The notes beneath the pieces were generated by a model, which was not told the origin of the DNA, made no database searches, and was given only the letters and a program-made list of their open reading frames with translations. Of a stretch of DNA of 64,000 nt, positions 22,304 to 35,094 are shown one piece after another. The DNA is from Aegilops tauschii subsp. strangulata (taxonomy: Eukaryota > Streptophyta > Magnoliopsida > Poales > Poaceae), in assembly GCF_002575655.3 (NCBI RefSeq), contig NC_053036.3, positions 197,626,788-197,690,787 on the forward strand. Reading direction: 5' to 3'. How positions within the stretch are numbered: position 1 is the first letter of the stretch; each line of letters begins with the position of its first letter. Position numbers and translations under genes: made by a program.

Positions 22304-22783
22304 TGAGGGAGTCCTGGACTAAGGGGTTCTCGGGCGTCCGGCCTGTTAGCCACGGGCCGGACTAATGGCTGTGAAGATACGAAGACCGAAGACTGCACCT
22401 GTGTCCGGATAGGACTCTCCTTGGCGTGGAAGGCAAGCTTGGCGACCGAATATGTAGATTCCTTTCTTTGTAACCGACCTTGTGTAACCCTAGATCTTCC
22501 TGGTGTCTATATAAACTAGAGGACTTAGTCCGGAGGGAGATATACTCATTACCATAGTCATACAGGCTAGGCTTTTAGGGTTTAGCCATCTCGATCTCGT
22601 GGTAGATCAACTCTTGTAATACTCATATTTATCAAGATCAATCAAGCAGGAAGTAGGGTATTACCTCCATAGAGAGGGCCCGAACCTGGGTAAACATCGT
22701 GTCCCCCGTCTCCTGTTACCATCGACCTTAGACGCATAGTTCGGGACCCCCTACCCGAGATCCGCCGGTTTTGACACCGACAT
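22304..22783 (+). repeat. 5' LTR of the Gypsy element
   Basis: Starts TGAGGGAGTCCTGGAC and ends GACACCGACA. TATATAAA at 22508-22515 is the likely promoter TATA box. Confidence 0.9.
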
Positions 22784-22830
22784 TGGTGCTTTCATTGAGA
22801 GTTCCACTGTGCCGTCCCCAAAAGGTTTCG

Positions 22831-25469
22831 ATGGCCCCTTCAATCGTCTACAATGACGCTGTCCAAGGAGAAACCTTTCTCCCCGGACAGATCTTCGTAT
22901 TCGGCGGCTTCGCACTGCGGGCCAACCCATGTGGCCATCTGGAACAGATCTATAGCTACGCCCCTGACCATCAGGTCAGATTTGGAAGCTTGGACTACGT
23001 TGCGGACATCCGTGGAGACTTGATCTTCGCCGGATTCAAAACCGCAGCGGCAGCTCCCGGTCACACCGATGCACACGATCTAAATCTGTCGTCGGACCAC
23101 ACTCAGGAGATCGCTCCCGTGACTGCTCTGGCCTTAGATCCGGAGCAGATCGTGCCGTCTGAGGATGGGAAGCTCAACCCCACCATGGAGGCCACAGATT
23201 CCACGGTGTTGGAGCCGAACATAGACCTAAAGTCACACGACGCCGATGTCACCGGAACTCCGGACTCGTTTCTGGTCATAAATTCTGAGCCACGTGCATC
23301 CGCGGACACCGAACTTGACCGCTTATCGATCTTTGAGTTCAGCCGCAGACATCTTCCAACATTCGCCCTTTGGCGATGTGCTAAACTCATTAAAGAATCT
23401 GTCCTTGGCGGGGGACTCACAACCGAACTATGTACGGTTCGAACTAGAGGCGTATCATGGGGAATTTTGCTTCCCACCCGCCACCCACTTCATAGCCACT
23501 GTTGAGGACTTAACCGACATGCTTGACTACGGCTCCGAAGACATCGTCAGTACGAACGACGATGCTGACAAGGAGCAAGGCCAAAACTCGCCATTCACTG
23601 GACGACGAACGGCCACTTCTTCCTACGACGTATACATGGTGGATACGCCTGAAAAAACTAACAACGATGACAAAGAAAATCCAGTTGAGAATAAACCTCG
23701 TGAGACACACCCTAAGCGCCGGCCTCCTCGGCGCCGCTCTAAGTCACGTCGTTCCAAAGACAACAATACTGGCATCGAAAAAAATAATACTCCGGACGAT
23801 GCCGAAAACAATGAAGACCCCGTCAAGGTAACCTCCGAACAGGAGGAACGGGAAAATGGGCAAGTTAGCCCTGATGAACAGGCCATACACGAAGACTCGG
23901 AGGACAGTAATTATCTTCCGCTCTCCGAGGAAGAGGAGAGCCTCGGCAACGAAGATTTCATCGTGCCTGAGGAACCTCTCGAGCAGGAGCACTTTAAACG
24001 CCAGCTAATAGCCACTGCAAGGAGCCTGAAAAAGAAGCAGCTGCAGCTTCAAGCGGACCAGGATCTGCTCAATGATAGATGGACCGAAGTCCTGGCAGCC
24101 GAAGGATACGGCCTTAGTGGCCCAGCCAAAAGTTACCCGAAGCATAGATCTCTACCTCAGTTCGATGACGAGGCGCTGGAGCCCGTACCATCATCACACA
24201 ATGCGGCAGGCCGGCCACAACTTGGTCAGGATAAAGCGACAACTCAGGCCGAACACCAGACCGCCCCACCTCGCCGTAAAGGCAAGAGTAAAACAGCTCG
24301 AGGTTGTACATACGACCTTCGACAGTACTTGGACAATAGAGCAGGACACACAAGATCGATCTACGGATCGCGAGGACGTGCCTCGACACACGACGATGGC
24401 TACCTATTAGGACGTGACAAACCTAGCCACGCCCGGGCCGAAAACGACAAATGGACTCCATCAGAGGTACATCACAATGTGGCCCAATTTAGAGGCGCCG
24501 CACACCCTCTTTGCTTCACAGACGAAGTAATGGAGCATGAATTCCCAGACGGGTTCAAACCCATGAATATCGAATCATACGACGGAACAACGAATCCCAC
24601 GGTATGGATCGAGGACTTCCTCCTCCATATCCACATGGCCGGCGGAGATGACCTTCATGCCATCAAATACCTACCACTAAAACTCAAAGGACCAGCTCGG
24701 TACTGGTTAAACAGTCTGCCGGAAAATTCTATTGGCAGCTGGGAAGATTTGGAAGACGCCTTTCGCGACAACTTCCAAGGAACATATGTCAGGCCACCGG
24801 ATGCCGATGACTTAAGTCACATTGTCCAGCAGCCCGGAGAGTCAGCCAGGAAGCTTTGGACCAGGTTCTTAGTTAAAAAGAACCAAATCGTCGACTGTTC
24901 GGACGCGGAAGCCCCTTGCGGCCTTCAAACACAGCGTCCGGGATGAATGGCTTGCACGCCACCTCGGTCAAGAAGGACCTAAATCCATGACAGCCCTTAC
25001 CGCTCTAATGACCCGCTTTTGCGTGGGAGAAGACAGCTGGCTCGCTCGTAGAAGCAACAACGCCAGCGACTCGGGCACTTCCGAAATCTGAGACGGCAAT
25101 GGCAAGCCACGACGAAGCAAACGCAACAGTCGCAATGATAATGAAAGATCACGCGACACAGCGGTCAACGCCGGATTCAGCAATCCGAAACCCGGTCAAC
25201 GAAAAAAGCCATTCAAGGCGCACAGAGACGGACCATCCAACCTAGACAGGATATTGGACCGGCCCTGCCAGATTCACGGCCACCCCGATAAACCAGCTAA
25301 TCATACCAATAGAAGTTGTTGGGTCTTCAAGCAGGCCGGCAAGCTCAACACCAAACACAAGGGGAGGAGGCCGCCAGGCGATACAGACAACGAAGAAATT
25401 CACCAGCCAAATACCGGGGGTCAGAAGCAATTTCCCCCTGAGGATCGACCAATCCCGGAGCGGAAATAG
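22831..25469 (+). pseudogene. Gypsy gag polyprotein, frameshifted
   Basis: The first ATG in good context is at 22831 (MAPSIVYNDAVQ). The frame runs to about 23340, where it must shift to the frame open from 23294 to 24946. That second frame has an acidic, Lys-rich hinge (24 to 210 codons in) and then the capsid-like core of a Gypsy gag: WIEDFLLHIHMAGGDD, LKGPARYWLNSLP, SWEDLEDAFRDNF. A second shift near 24946 is needed to reach RDEWLARHLGQEG. A TGA at 25089-25091 and a further stretch to 25469 follow, with a Cys/His pair near CQIHGHPDKPANHTNRSC. Gag would form the particle shell. With at least two frameshifts and a stop this copy cannot make it. Confidence 0.8.
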
Positions 25470-26700
25470 CAATTCGGCTTCCGCCGCCCACCTCATATAC
25501 CCGCGAAATTTGTATCGCGCATACATCACTACGCACTTAAGATACCATGGGCATCGGCGGAAGTACAATACGGACAAGCCTGCAAGCATTCCCGTAACAT
25601 TTTTTATCTACATTACTCTTTCTTCCTTCATTATCTCTTAAAAACAGGTGACGCAAAGGACAAACATCTAACTGACTCTATCGGTGTTCGGATCCGTACA
25701 CTCACCTAAGGGGCTACTTCCATCAAGGATTCCCCTCGCCAAGGACAGGCGGCGCAGACGTGCGACAGGAGGTCCAAAATAACTTTTTGTATACCGCACT
25801 CTTTATTTCGAGCCTGTAATATGCCTTTTTCCTCCGCCTTCGACCCCGGGCATGTCAAATAGCTGGGGTTGAGGTCTTTCTACCTATAAAGTAACCATTG
25901 GCATATCACTCAGGTCCCAGTAAACATAATCCGCATTAATCATTCGTTTCTTTTTCATAAATGAATTTGGCCCCTATAGCTGTTTCACAGCCATACCTCG
26001 GCATAACCTGCCAGGGGCTCGGTATGGGAACAAATGAGTTGCCAACAAAGTCCGAACAGCTTTATAGCGTACTTCGGCATCGCGAGTTTGGCCTTATATG
26101 CATCAGCTCCGAATCATGTCTTGGGTCAATGGTTGGGTTGCCCGGCTCCTGTGCTTGCTACCTTACGTTCCGCTCTATCGACTAGGGTAGTAAAGGGAGA
26201 ACTACTGCGATTGTGCTTCCGGTTCATCTGGTCAAGCACCTCAATAGAGAAAGCCGAAAACCGACTGTCATGATGCTGCGAGAGCTGGTTAACCACTTGA
26301 TGACTTATCGGAATCTATCGCGATTCCCTCCGTATCACACGAAGGACCTTTTTTCTTCAGGTCATATATGTAACGCATCATATTGGAATAAGCCGTACAC
26401 ATACCAGGGGCTATATCGTAGCCCCCCTATGAAACTCCTATGGCTAAGTGAAAGTGTTAACGCCCTATAATCTGATTGCCTGGTTCGCCGCATTATCACC
26501 TCCTTCATGGACCAAGACGTTGGGTCAAGAGTGGTCAAATGCTTTTCCGAACACCCCCGTACTTCCTACGAGGGGGCTGAAGCCGACGGCTGGAAAACTT
26601 TCAGATTATATAAAACGGCCGCACAGGAGGAACACAAGCTTTCGAGCAAAACATAAAAATAGATTAACTATAAATTTGTCTTTTACAATTCCTATACACC
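25470..26700. other. Untranslated internal region of the Gypsy element
   Basis: Only short ORFs without motifs. This is where pol would begin in an autonomous element; it is absent. Confidence 0.5.
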
Positions 26701-29700
26701 TCACTCGAATACTATGTCTTTCGAGCATTGACCCTCTATCAAGCGGGCGGCCTCTAAGACATCTTCAAAATAATGCTCCGGTGCATGACGGTCCTTGCCC
26801 TTGGGTGGACTCTTCGCCGCAACATCGATGGCCTTCATCTTCCCCCAGAATGTCTTGACATGGGTAAAGGCCATCTGTGCACCTTCAATGCACGCCGACC
26901 GCTTCACAGCGTCGATACGTGGCACCGCATCAACAAGCCGCTGCACCAAGCCGAAGTAGCTATTCGGAACAGGCTCAGTCGACCACAGCCGGATTATGAC
27001 GTTCTTCATGGCAGCGCCGGATATTCTATGAAGCTCGGCCCATTGGGACATCTATTCATTCAGCAACAGAGGGTGCTTTGACGCGCCAAATTGTGACTAG
27101 AAAAACTTCTCCGTTGCATACCCCTCCCACACTTGGTAAAACTGTGCAGCATCGGAAGAACTCTTCGGCAAGTCTAAAACTCGTCCGGAGAACTCCACAC
27201 TTGGTTAAGCTGAGTATAGTTCGGACCGCCGAACTTAGCCTGTAGCAAAAAGGGCTTACCGCCCGCAATCTCCCCAGCTTGCCGGATCTCCTCACTGGCT
27301 GCTCTGGATTCAGACCGCGCTTCTCTCGCCTCTCGTAAGGCCTTGTCAAGTTCAGCCGTTTTGGCTTCATTCTTTTTCTCAAGAAATTCACAGCGGCCAA
27401 TAGAATTTTTTAGTTTGAGTGCCATCGCGGATATCTTCTCCTCGTCTTGGAGCCGAGCAGGTTGTTCGTCCTTTAACTCAGCGGATGCCTTTTCGGCAGC
27501 CGCATTACTAAACCGGGCCTGTTCCTTGGTCTGGGACAGCTCCGCCCGAAGAATCTCAACGGCGGCAGCACCATCTGCAGCCATGCATATCCCAGTATAT
27601 AACTTTCAGCGTCATGCTTATATTACAAAAATGTATTTGAAAGGACTGCTCCGAATACATACCTTGCGACTCGTGAAGACGCATATTGATTAACGCAATG
27701 TCATCCCCTGCCACATCAAGCTTCCACTGCAGCTCGACAATATACGTAGTCCGGGAAGTAGCCAGGGGGGAAGCAGCCTGTGTTCCAATTAATCAGATTA
27801 GTCCTTGAGTATTTCTTCTTGATCCTCGATTCGCCTCCCATGGGAAGCCAACCCGAGTCTCAGGGGCTACTACCTATACACAGGTGCATCTTTGCAAATA
27901 CAATATAGTTGAAAACATTACATCACAAACCTCGAAGCCTCTTAGCAGGCTCATGAAGGCTTCATTAAATCCGCTCTTCGCGGACAGGATCTTCTCAACC
28001 ATCGTACCCATCAAGGTACGTCGTTCCCCCGAGACAGATGCTTTTCGCAGCATATCCCTCAACATATCCGGCGCCGCCGGGTCTCCGGAAGCCGTTGTAG
28101 GAGCACGACCATCCTCTGAAGGAACCCGTTCACCCGTCTCCAGAATCATTGTTGGCTGAAAACCAGATAGTCCGGGGCCTTCATTATTGGCCCCCGAATC
28201 CCGGACGATCGGAGGTCCACCTTCGGGTACTGCCTCTTTAACTCCCTGCACCGCTTGTTGATCAAGAAAAACCTTCTGAGATGACACTTCGGAGTTGTCC
28301 GCCTTATTGGGCGAGGAGGTCGGGGGAGGTGTCTCGCTTTCCATCATCTCTAGGAGGAGATCTCCCGAAGAAGAGGATTGCCCCGAAAAACCCTGTGCCG
28401 AACTGTAAAAATACACAGGCACGTTACATGCCTCTTCGGTACCAGGAAAGGAACGGGATGCTATCAAAGCACCCTGGATTCACTTACGATTTGGTTGAGG
28501 GTTTGTCCTCATGACTGGGCTGTTCAGCGACGTCGCCTTCCAATCCCGAGCCGCTCGACGGTGGCATCTTGCCCCTCTTGGGAGACCGCCCCTCCCAACC
28601 TTCGGAGGCGGCCCTTTTCTTCCTGAATGGAGAAGGGATACTCGCTTCTCTTTCGCCTTTGTCTTCGGGCGAGGAAATGTCGATTTCTCCGGACTCAATA
28701 TCTAATTTACCTCCGGAATGAAGGTCACCCCGGGTCTTCTCACTCTCCACCTTGCCCTCCCCTACCGGCACCTGGTACGGTGCCGGTGCCAGCATCCTTG
28801 TTAACACGGGGTCCGCTGAGTCTTCGGGAAGAGGGGCTGGACACCTAATCCATTCCGCTTTCTTTATCCAGCCCTGGAAAAAGATGGTTTGCTCAGTATC
28901 TTACCACAAGATATCTGACTATGAGGTGTTTGGCGGACGAGTACTTACCGTGGTATCCGGATGGTTACAGTCTAGGCCGATATCTTCGGTGGTGTCCGGC
29001 CATTGTTTTCGTTTCCCGAAAAATAATTTCCACATTCCTTCGTGCGTAGTGCCGAAGAAGTGCTGAAGAGTCCGTGGCCCTTCTGGGTTAAACTCCCACA
29101 TGCGGAGAGGTCGTCACTGGCACGGCAGGGTCCGGCGGACTAGCATTACCTGAATAACGTTGACAAGATCGATATCCTTCTCAATGAGGCTTCAGATGCG
29201 ACTTTGCAGAGTCCGCACTTCGTCAACTGATCCCCAGTCCAACCCCTTATTAATCCATGATGCAAGCTGAATTGGGCGGCTGGATCGAAACGCAGGCGCA
29301 GCTGCCCACTTGGAACCGCGGGGCTCGGTGATATAGAACCACTCCTGCTGCCATAAGTCGGAAGATTCTTTGAAAGATCCTTTTAGCCAGATAGCGCTGG
29401 TAAGCTTGCTCACTGCGTCACCACCGCACTCCGCCTGCTCCCCCTCTATCATTTGCGTTTCACATTGAAGGTTTTGAGCCACAAGCCGAAGTGTGGAGGA
29501 GTTCGGAGGAAGGCTTCGCACGTGACGATAAACGCCGAGATGAGAAGAACAGAGTTCGGGGCGAGATCGTGAAAATCTAGTCCATACTAGAACATGAGTC
29601 CCAGGACAAAGGGATTAAGGGCGAACCCTAATCCTCGGAGGAAGTGGGAAACGAACACGACCCTCTCGCCGGATCTAGGGGTAGGGATAACCTGCCCCTC

Positions 29701-29808
29701 CGCGGGAAGCCGATGGAAGATTTCTGCGGTCAGATATCTTGCCGCCCGAAGTTTCACGATATCCTCCTCTGTGACAGAAGAAGCCACCCACCGGCTGGAT
29801 CCGGACAT
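26701..29808 (-). pseudogene. Antisense gene of the Gypsy element (PF04195-like), broken
   Basis: Opposite to gag. It starts at 29808 with MSGSSRWVASSVTEED and runs into IFHRLPAEGQVIPTP and GERVVFVSHFLRGLGF, which I recognise as the plant family annotated as putative gypsy-type transposon (Pfam Transposase_28, PF04195, recalled). An in-frame TAG at the end of this ORF (about 29588) and another stop before 29521 break it. ORFs at 29521-29192, 28807-28484, 28467-27874, 27584-27174 (Glu/Ala-rich coiled coil, EKASAELKDEQPARLQ) and 27051-26701 continue it. A GT-AG intron of 88 bp fits 27662 to 27575, and another fits about 27932 to 27781. Function of the family is unknown. It resembles in layout the antisense gene of maize Grande. 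Confidence 0.6.
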
Positions 29809-30345
29809 GACTGAGACTTGCGGAGGGTGAAACCTGGGTGTTGGAACTCAAGGTAGTAAGAGTCGAGGAAGAAGCACGCGTGGAGAAGAAAAGGCGGGTC
29901 TGTGCCCCTTTATAAAGGCCGAGAATATCGAACGCCTCCTCCCGGGCCTTAAAATTTGCCTATTCCCAAGGAATTGTACCCTAAGGACGGTTGGGTTACC
30001 CATGTCTGTGTCGATAAAAGAATCCCTTAATAAGGGGACACGATCTCTGATTGGATAAGACGTGCCAATAACAACCGCGTCTTGGAACGTGGGGCCGCAG
30101 GCGAAACAACGGTTCGAAATAATGACCGGACTGACATGATGTCATGTTGTAAAAAGTTGCCAGAGGATTGGACTTATAAATTATTATGCCCTCTGTGGAA
30201 GTATATGTTACTCGTGCTGCAGAGCCAAACTCGATCGTCCGAAGACCACTGTGAAGTATCCGGAAAGAAGGGAACTCGCCTTGCAATGCCGAAGACAGGT
30301 CTATGCGCCGGATACCTTGTCATTGAAGCCAGGTTCAGGGGCTAT

Positions 30346-30825
30346 TGAGAGAGTCCTGGACTAAGGGGTCCTCGGGCGTCCGACCTATTAGCCACGGGCC
30401 GGACTGATGGGCTGTGAAGATACGAATACCAAAGACTGCACATGTGTCCGGATAGGACTCTTCTTGGCGTGGAAGGCAAGCTTGGCGACCGAATATGTAG
30501 ATTCCTTTCTTTGTAACCGACCTTGTGTAACCCTAGATCCTCCCGGTGTCTATATAAACCGGAGGACTTAGTCCGGAGGGAGATATACTCATTACCATAG
30601 TCATACATGCTAGGCCTTTAGGGTTTAGCCATCTCGATCTCGTGGTAGATCAACTCTTGTAATACTCATATTCATCAAGATCAATCAAGTAGGAAGTAGG
30701 GTATTACCTCCATAGAGAGGGCCCGAACCTGGGTAAGCATCGTGTCCCCCGTCTCCTGTTACCATCGACCTTAGACGCACAGTTCGGGACCCCCTACCCG
30801 AGATCCGCCGGTTTTGACACCGACA
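30346..30825 (+). repeat. 3' LTR of the Gypsy element
   Basis: Preceded by CAGGGGCTAT as polypurine tract. Starts TGAGAGAGTCCTGGAC and ends GACACCGACA, matching the 5' LTR throughout. Confidence 0.9.
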
Positions 30826-30967
30826 ACATGCCATATAGAATGGGCGACTGATTATTTGTAATTATACGTACAATTGTATGTTGTCCAGTGATTATAGATT
30901 CGTGTGGTGGATTCCTCTACTTCATTACTTTCACTGTTAATTGAAGAAGATACCAGTATATCTATTT

Positions 30968-33300
30968 AATGGGTCATAAGTTCAAAGAATTTCAAAATGA
31001 AGTAGAAAAATCATCATAACAAGAAAATCAAGTTTCTAAGATCACATCACATAGGGGAGTATTTGAGTTACGATTTTAGCGAACATTTGAAGAGTTGTGG
31101 GATTGTTTAGCTTACCCCTCCCATAACGTCATAGAGGAATGGAGTGTCTGAGAGATGCAATCGGACCTTGTTAGACATGTTGAGATCGATGATGTCACTA
31201 ACTAAACTTCCATTATCCTTTTGGGGTTCTGGTGTATGGATTGCAACTTTTACAATGAATAGATCTCCATCTAAATCTGTTGAAACGGCTCTATATGAGA
31301 TATGGCACGAGAAGAAACGAAACATGTCTTTTCTTAAAATTTTGGAGATGCATTGTGTATGTAGTGTTCACAACCAAATAAACTCGATCGAAATAAGTGC
31401 TACTTTGTAGGAACAGTTGGGTATTCCTTTTATCATCACACTTAAGGCAAAGTGGTTGTCGCAAAGAGCGATGTGTTTTTAGACTAAATAGTTTCTTGTG
31501 AAAGAGGTTTGTGGGAGGACAATGCAAGTCTACGAGAGCAGTGAATCTTTGTCATCAAGTCAGAGTGACGCAGAGCAGAAAGTGGTTTCGGAGTTTCTCA
31601 CAATGACTGATACGGAAGCCCCTACATGTTTTGCAGAGGCTTCAGTCGAGCTAGCAACTGAACCATGTAGGTCATGTAGAATTTGCACAAAACCGGAATG
31701 GTATCCAGATAAAGTATTGTAGTTAGGCAATGATGAGCCGACGACATATATGGAAGCAATGATGGGCCCTGACTCCGGTACATGGCTAGACATCATATAA
31801 CCGAGATAGGATCCATGTACAAGAACCAAGTTTGAAACTTGGTAGACCCTCCAGAAGGCATGAAGCCCATCGAATGCAAGTGGATCTATAAAAATAAAAC
31901 AAACGCGGATGGGAACATATACATCTATAAATCTCGACTTGTGCCAAAGGGTTTCCGACAAGTTCAAGGAGTTGACTACGATGAGACATTCTCACCCGTA
32001 GAGATGCTTAAGTCTGTTCGGATTATTCTACCCATTGCTGCATATTTCAATTACGAGATGTGGCTAATGTATGTCAAAACAACTTTCATAAATGGGAGGC
32101 TAACCGAGAACCTTTATACGATACATCCCAAGGGTTTTGTAAATCTGAAGGATGCTAGAAATATATGCAAACTTTAGAGGTTCATCTATGGACTGGAACA
32201 AGCACCACGGAGTTGGAATCTTCGGTTTGATGAAGCGGTAAATGGGTTTAGCTTCGTAAAGATTGGTGAAGACGCTTGTGTTTACAAGAAAGTATGTGGG
32301 ATCTCAAAAGAATTTCTAATACTTTATGTGGATAACATATTGTTAATTGGGAATGACGTACCTTTTCTTGACATAATTAAGGCTTTGCTGAAAAATATTT
32401 TTTCAATGAAGGACTTGGGCTGGGCAACATCCATATTAGGCATTAAGATCTATGGAGATAGATCCATGCTCCTAATAGGGCCAAGCCAGAGTACACATAT
32501 ACACAAAGTGCTGAAGAGGTTCGGTATGGAAACGCCAAGAAGGGTTCTTGACGATGTTGCATGGGAAAATTTTGAGCAAGACTCAATGTCCTTTGACACC
32601 TAACGAGTTATAACGCAAGATTAAGATTCCATATGCATTCACTATTGTATCAAGCATGTATGTCATGATATGTAGAAGAGCAGATGTGTCATATGCTCTA
32701 AGTGTTACGGGAAGATACTAGAGTGGTCCAAGTCATGGTCACTGGACAATAGTGAAAAATATCCTTAAGTACTTAAAAAGGAGTAAGGGCATGTTCCTTG
32801 TATAAAATGGTGACAATGGAAGAGCTCATTGTAAGGGGTTACACCGATGTTAGCTTTGTTAAAGATCTGGAGATTTTCGATCTTAATCAAGCTTTGTGTA
32901 TACACTAAATGGTGGCATGGTTAGCTAGAAGAGATCCAAGCAGGACACTATGGCAGTTTATACAATGGAGGCCGAGTATATTGTTGCTTCAAAAGCAGCA
33001 GAAGCAGCAAGGGAGGATTTTGGATAAAGAAGTTCATCCCCAAGATTGGTGTGGTTCCAAGCGCGTTGGATCCTATGAAACTCTATTGTGATAATAGTGA
33101 AGTGATGCCATAGCTTAGGTCAAGGAGCCAAGGTCCTGCCAGAAATCCAAACATATACAAAGCTGATTCCACATCATCCAAAAATTAGTGGAGCGTGGGG
33201 ACATAAATAAATACAAGATACACAAAGACCTGAATGTGTCAGATCCGTTGATGAAGCCTCTGCCACAAGCAAAGCATGAGCAATACCCGAATGCCATAGT
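30968..33300 (+). pseudogene. copia pol remnant (integrase, RT, RNase H)
   Basis: Recognisable pieces in order. HKFKEFQNEVEN and the eroded GEYLS box of integrase come first, then RCNRTLLDMLRSMMSLT and LPLSFWGSGVW (31144-31300). The RT start is ECKWIYKNK and RLVPKGFRQVQGVDYDETFSPV, then VKTTFINGRLTENLY (31839-32177). The active-site box is eroded to YVDNILLIGN (the ORF from 32328 begins MDNILLIGN), then FSMKDLGWATSILGIKIY. RNase H traces follow 32640. At least five stops or shifts separate the pieces. Confidence 0.75.
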
Positions 33301-33348
33301 TGTTAGCGTTGACTAGAGTATTGACTCTAGTGTAAGTCACAGACTCTT

Positions 33349-34640
33349 TGAAATATGCCCTAGAGGAAATAATAAAGTTGTTGTTGTTCCATTTCCATGT
33401 TCATGATTAAGTTTATTTTCTATGCTAGAATTGTGTTGGTTCCTGAATATGATATTCATAGGAAAACATAATTGCACGTGTGGAATAATAAACACCAAAC
33501 ATATCTCTAGGTAGTCCTCTAGACTAGCTCATGTATTGTTGATGGTCTTGTTTTCCTGATCATGGACATTGTTAATGTAACTAAGGTGTCTACAACAATG
33601 AGAACACATTGTTAGGGTAACAATGATATTGGATAGACCCACTTATGAAATTTTACGAGATCATGTTGTCAAAATGTTGTCAGTGTTTTATCATAATGTG
33701 TTCACATTTACTTGTGTCCTTAGACCATGAGCTATGAGAATATCATAGACCTAGATACCGGATGGTTGATTATGGGTCATCAAACGTTACTCCATAACCG
33801 GGTAATTATAAAGGTGACTTTCATATAAGTTATGAAGTATGTTGTGGTGCTAGATATGTCAAGAATGGGATTTACCCTTTCGGCGATAGAGAGATACACT
33901 ATGAGCCCACTCGGTTCACGGTATCCAGCATTGCCTGGCTAGGTATTGTGACTATCGAGTTAATTAGGCTATACTGTATACGAAAATGATAAAAAAAATT
34001 ACAAACCAGAAACAAGGATGACTAGGTATTGCGATCAAGGAGTTGATCACATGGATAACTTCAAAGTGTCTCAGGTTGTTAACGTACCGCGAGGCAAAGG
34101 GGCCTCAATGTGGTAGTGGAAGGTTCACTCGATAATTAAAGATCTTCGATAATATGTCCGAATCGTTATGGCTGTCCAGATCCCACTAGCGATATTAATC
34201 GGAAGATGTTCCAGACATATCCACATATGCTCAAACATATAGGGTCACACACTTAACATTTCGCGACATTTAGGAATGCTATGATTTAATGGAGACTGAG
34301 ATAGGAGGGTTTAGAAAGTGTTTCTAATGATGTTGGAAGCACTCTGGAAGGTCCCGGAGAGTTTTGATGATGTCCGGAAGTGTTTCGAAAGGTATGTGAA
34401 GATTCTAGGACATGATGGAAACTTTCAAAAATGACTGAAAGATTACGGAATGTTCCAAAACATTCTGGAATGATCATACTAGGCCACCCCACTTCCTTGA
34501 GGGACAAGGCAACCCGGTGGGGCCAAGTCAGCCGAACCCCTCTTGGCTTTGAGGGCAAGGCAATCTAGGTGGAGTCTTGGTAGGACCCCTCTGGCGTAGG
34601 GAGGGAGGACTCCTCCTTGTTCGGTCGACCCTCCTACCCT
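33349..34640 (+). repeat. Truncated, diverged copia 3' LTR
   Basis: Begins TGAAATATGCCCTAGAGG, the start shared with the LTR at 60954. Landmarks such as AATAATAAAGTTGTT and the CCATAACCGGGTAATTATA region align in order. Similarity fades near 34640, before the expected CA end. Confidence 0.65.
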
Positions 34641-35090
34641 GTCAAAAGAATATTTATGCATGGTCGATAAGTTACAATTTTGGAATATGAATAAGTTCGT
34701 TCAAAATGAAGTTTGAGAAACTATGACAATAGTTAGTTTCACAGAAAAAATTCACATTTTTTTCAAGTTCATACACAATTAACTTCCAATTTATATCTTC
34801 ATAATTTTTTAAGATGCACACGATTTTTTGAGCCGTGCATACATATTTAGTTCATTTTGCTAATGTGTTAGAACCTTTTTAAAATATGTCAGATCTTTCT
34901 ACGTGTCATCTGAAGTAATATGAAAAGTCAAAGATCTTTAGATTTCGTGTGTTCATCAACAAACATGTTGAGTTAATTGATGTGAACCCATTGATTTCAC
35001 AAACAAGCCGTTAGTTTGTTTAGGAAACAGAAATATAGTAATGTGCATTGGTATCTCTTTTTTTTGTCACGATCCGTACATGAGGAACGA
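34641..35090. other. AT-rich spacer
   Basis: No ORF or element end recognised. Confidence 0.5.
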
Positions 35091-35094
35091 TGCA

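Larger units (their letters stand above)
22304..30825 (+). mobile_element. Complete non-autonomous Gypsy LTR retrotransposon, TSD ACATG
   Basis: Two 480-bp LTRs in direct orientation (22304-22783 and 30346-30825), each TG...CA, flanked by the perfect duplication ACATG (22299-22303 and 30826-30830). Inside are a broken gag (22831-25469) and an antisense gene (26701-29808). I find no protease, RT, RNase H or integrase motif, so it needs a helper. By eye the LTRs differ at about 20 positions, which suggests an insertion roughly one to two million years old at usual grass rates. The LTR resembles the Triticeae Fatima type from memory. Confidence 0.85.
30826..34640 (+). mobile_element. Decayed Angela/BARE-type copia, 3' half plus part of 3' LTR
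   Basis: Integrase remnants from about 30968, reverse transcriptase at 31839-32600, traces of RNase H to 33300, then an LTR start at 33349. All frames are heavily broken. It is the same type as the element at 59786-62687 but much older. The 5' half is missing. Confidence 0.75.

Noticed and set aside
29594..30348. Plus-strand ORFs near the 3' end of the Gypsy element
   Set aside because: They are shadows of the antisense gene and of its upstream region.
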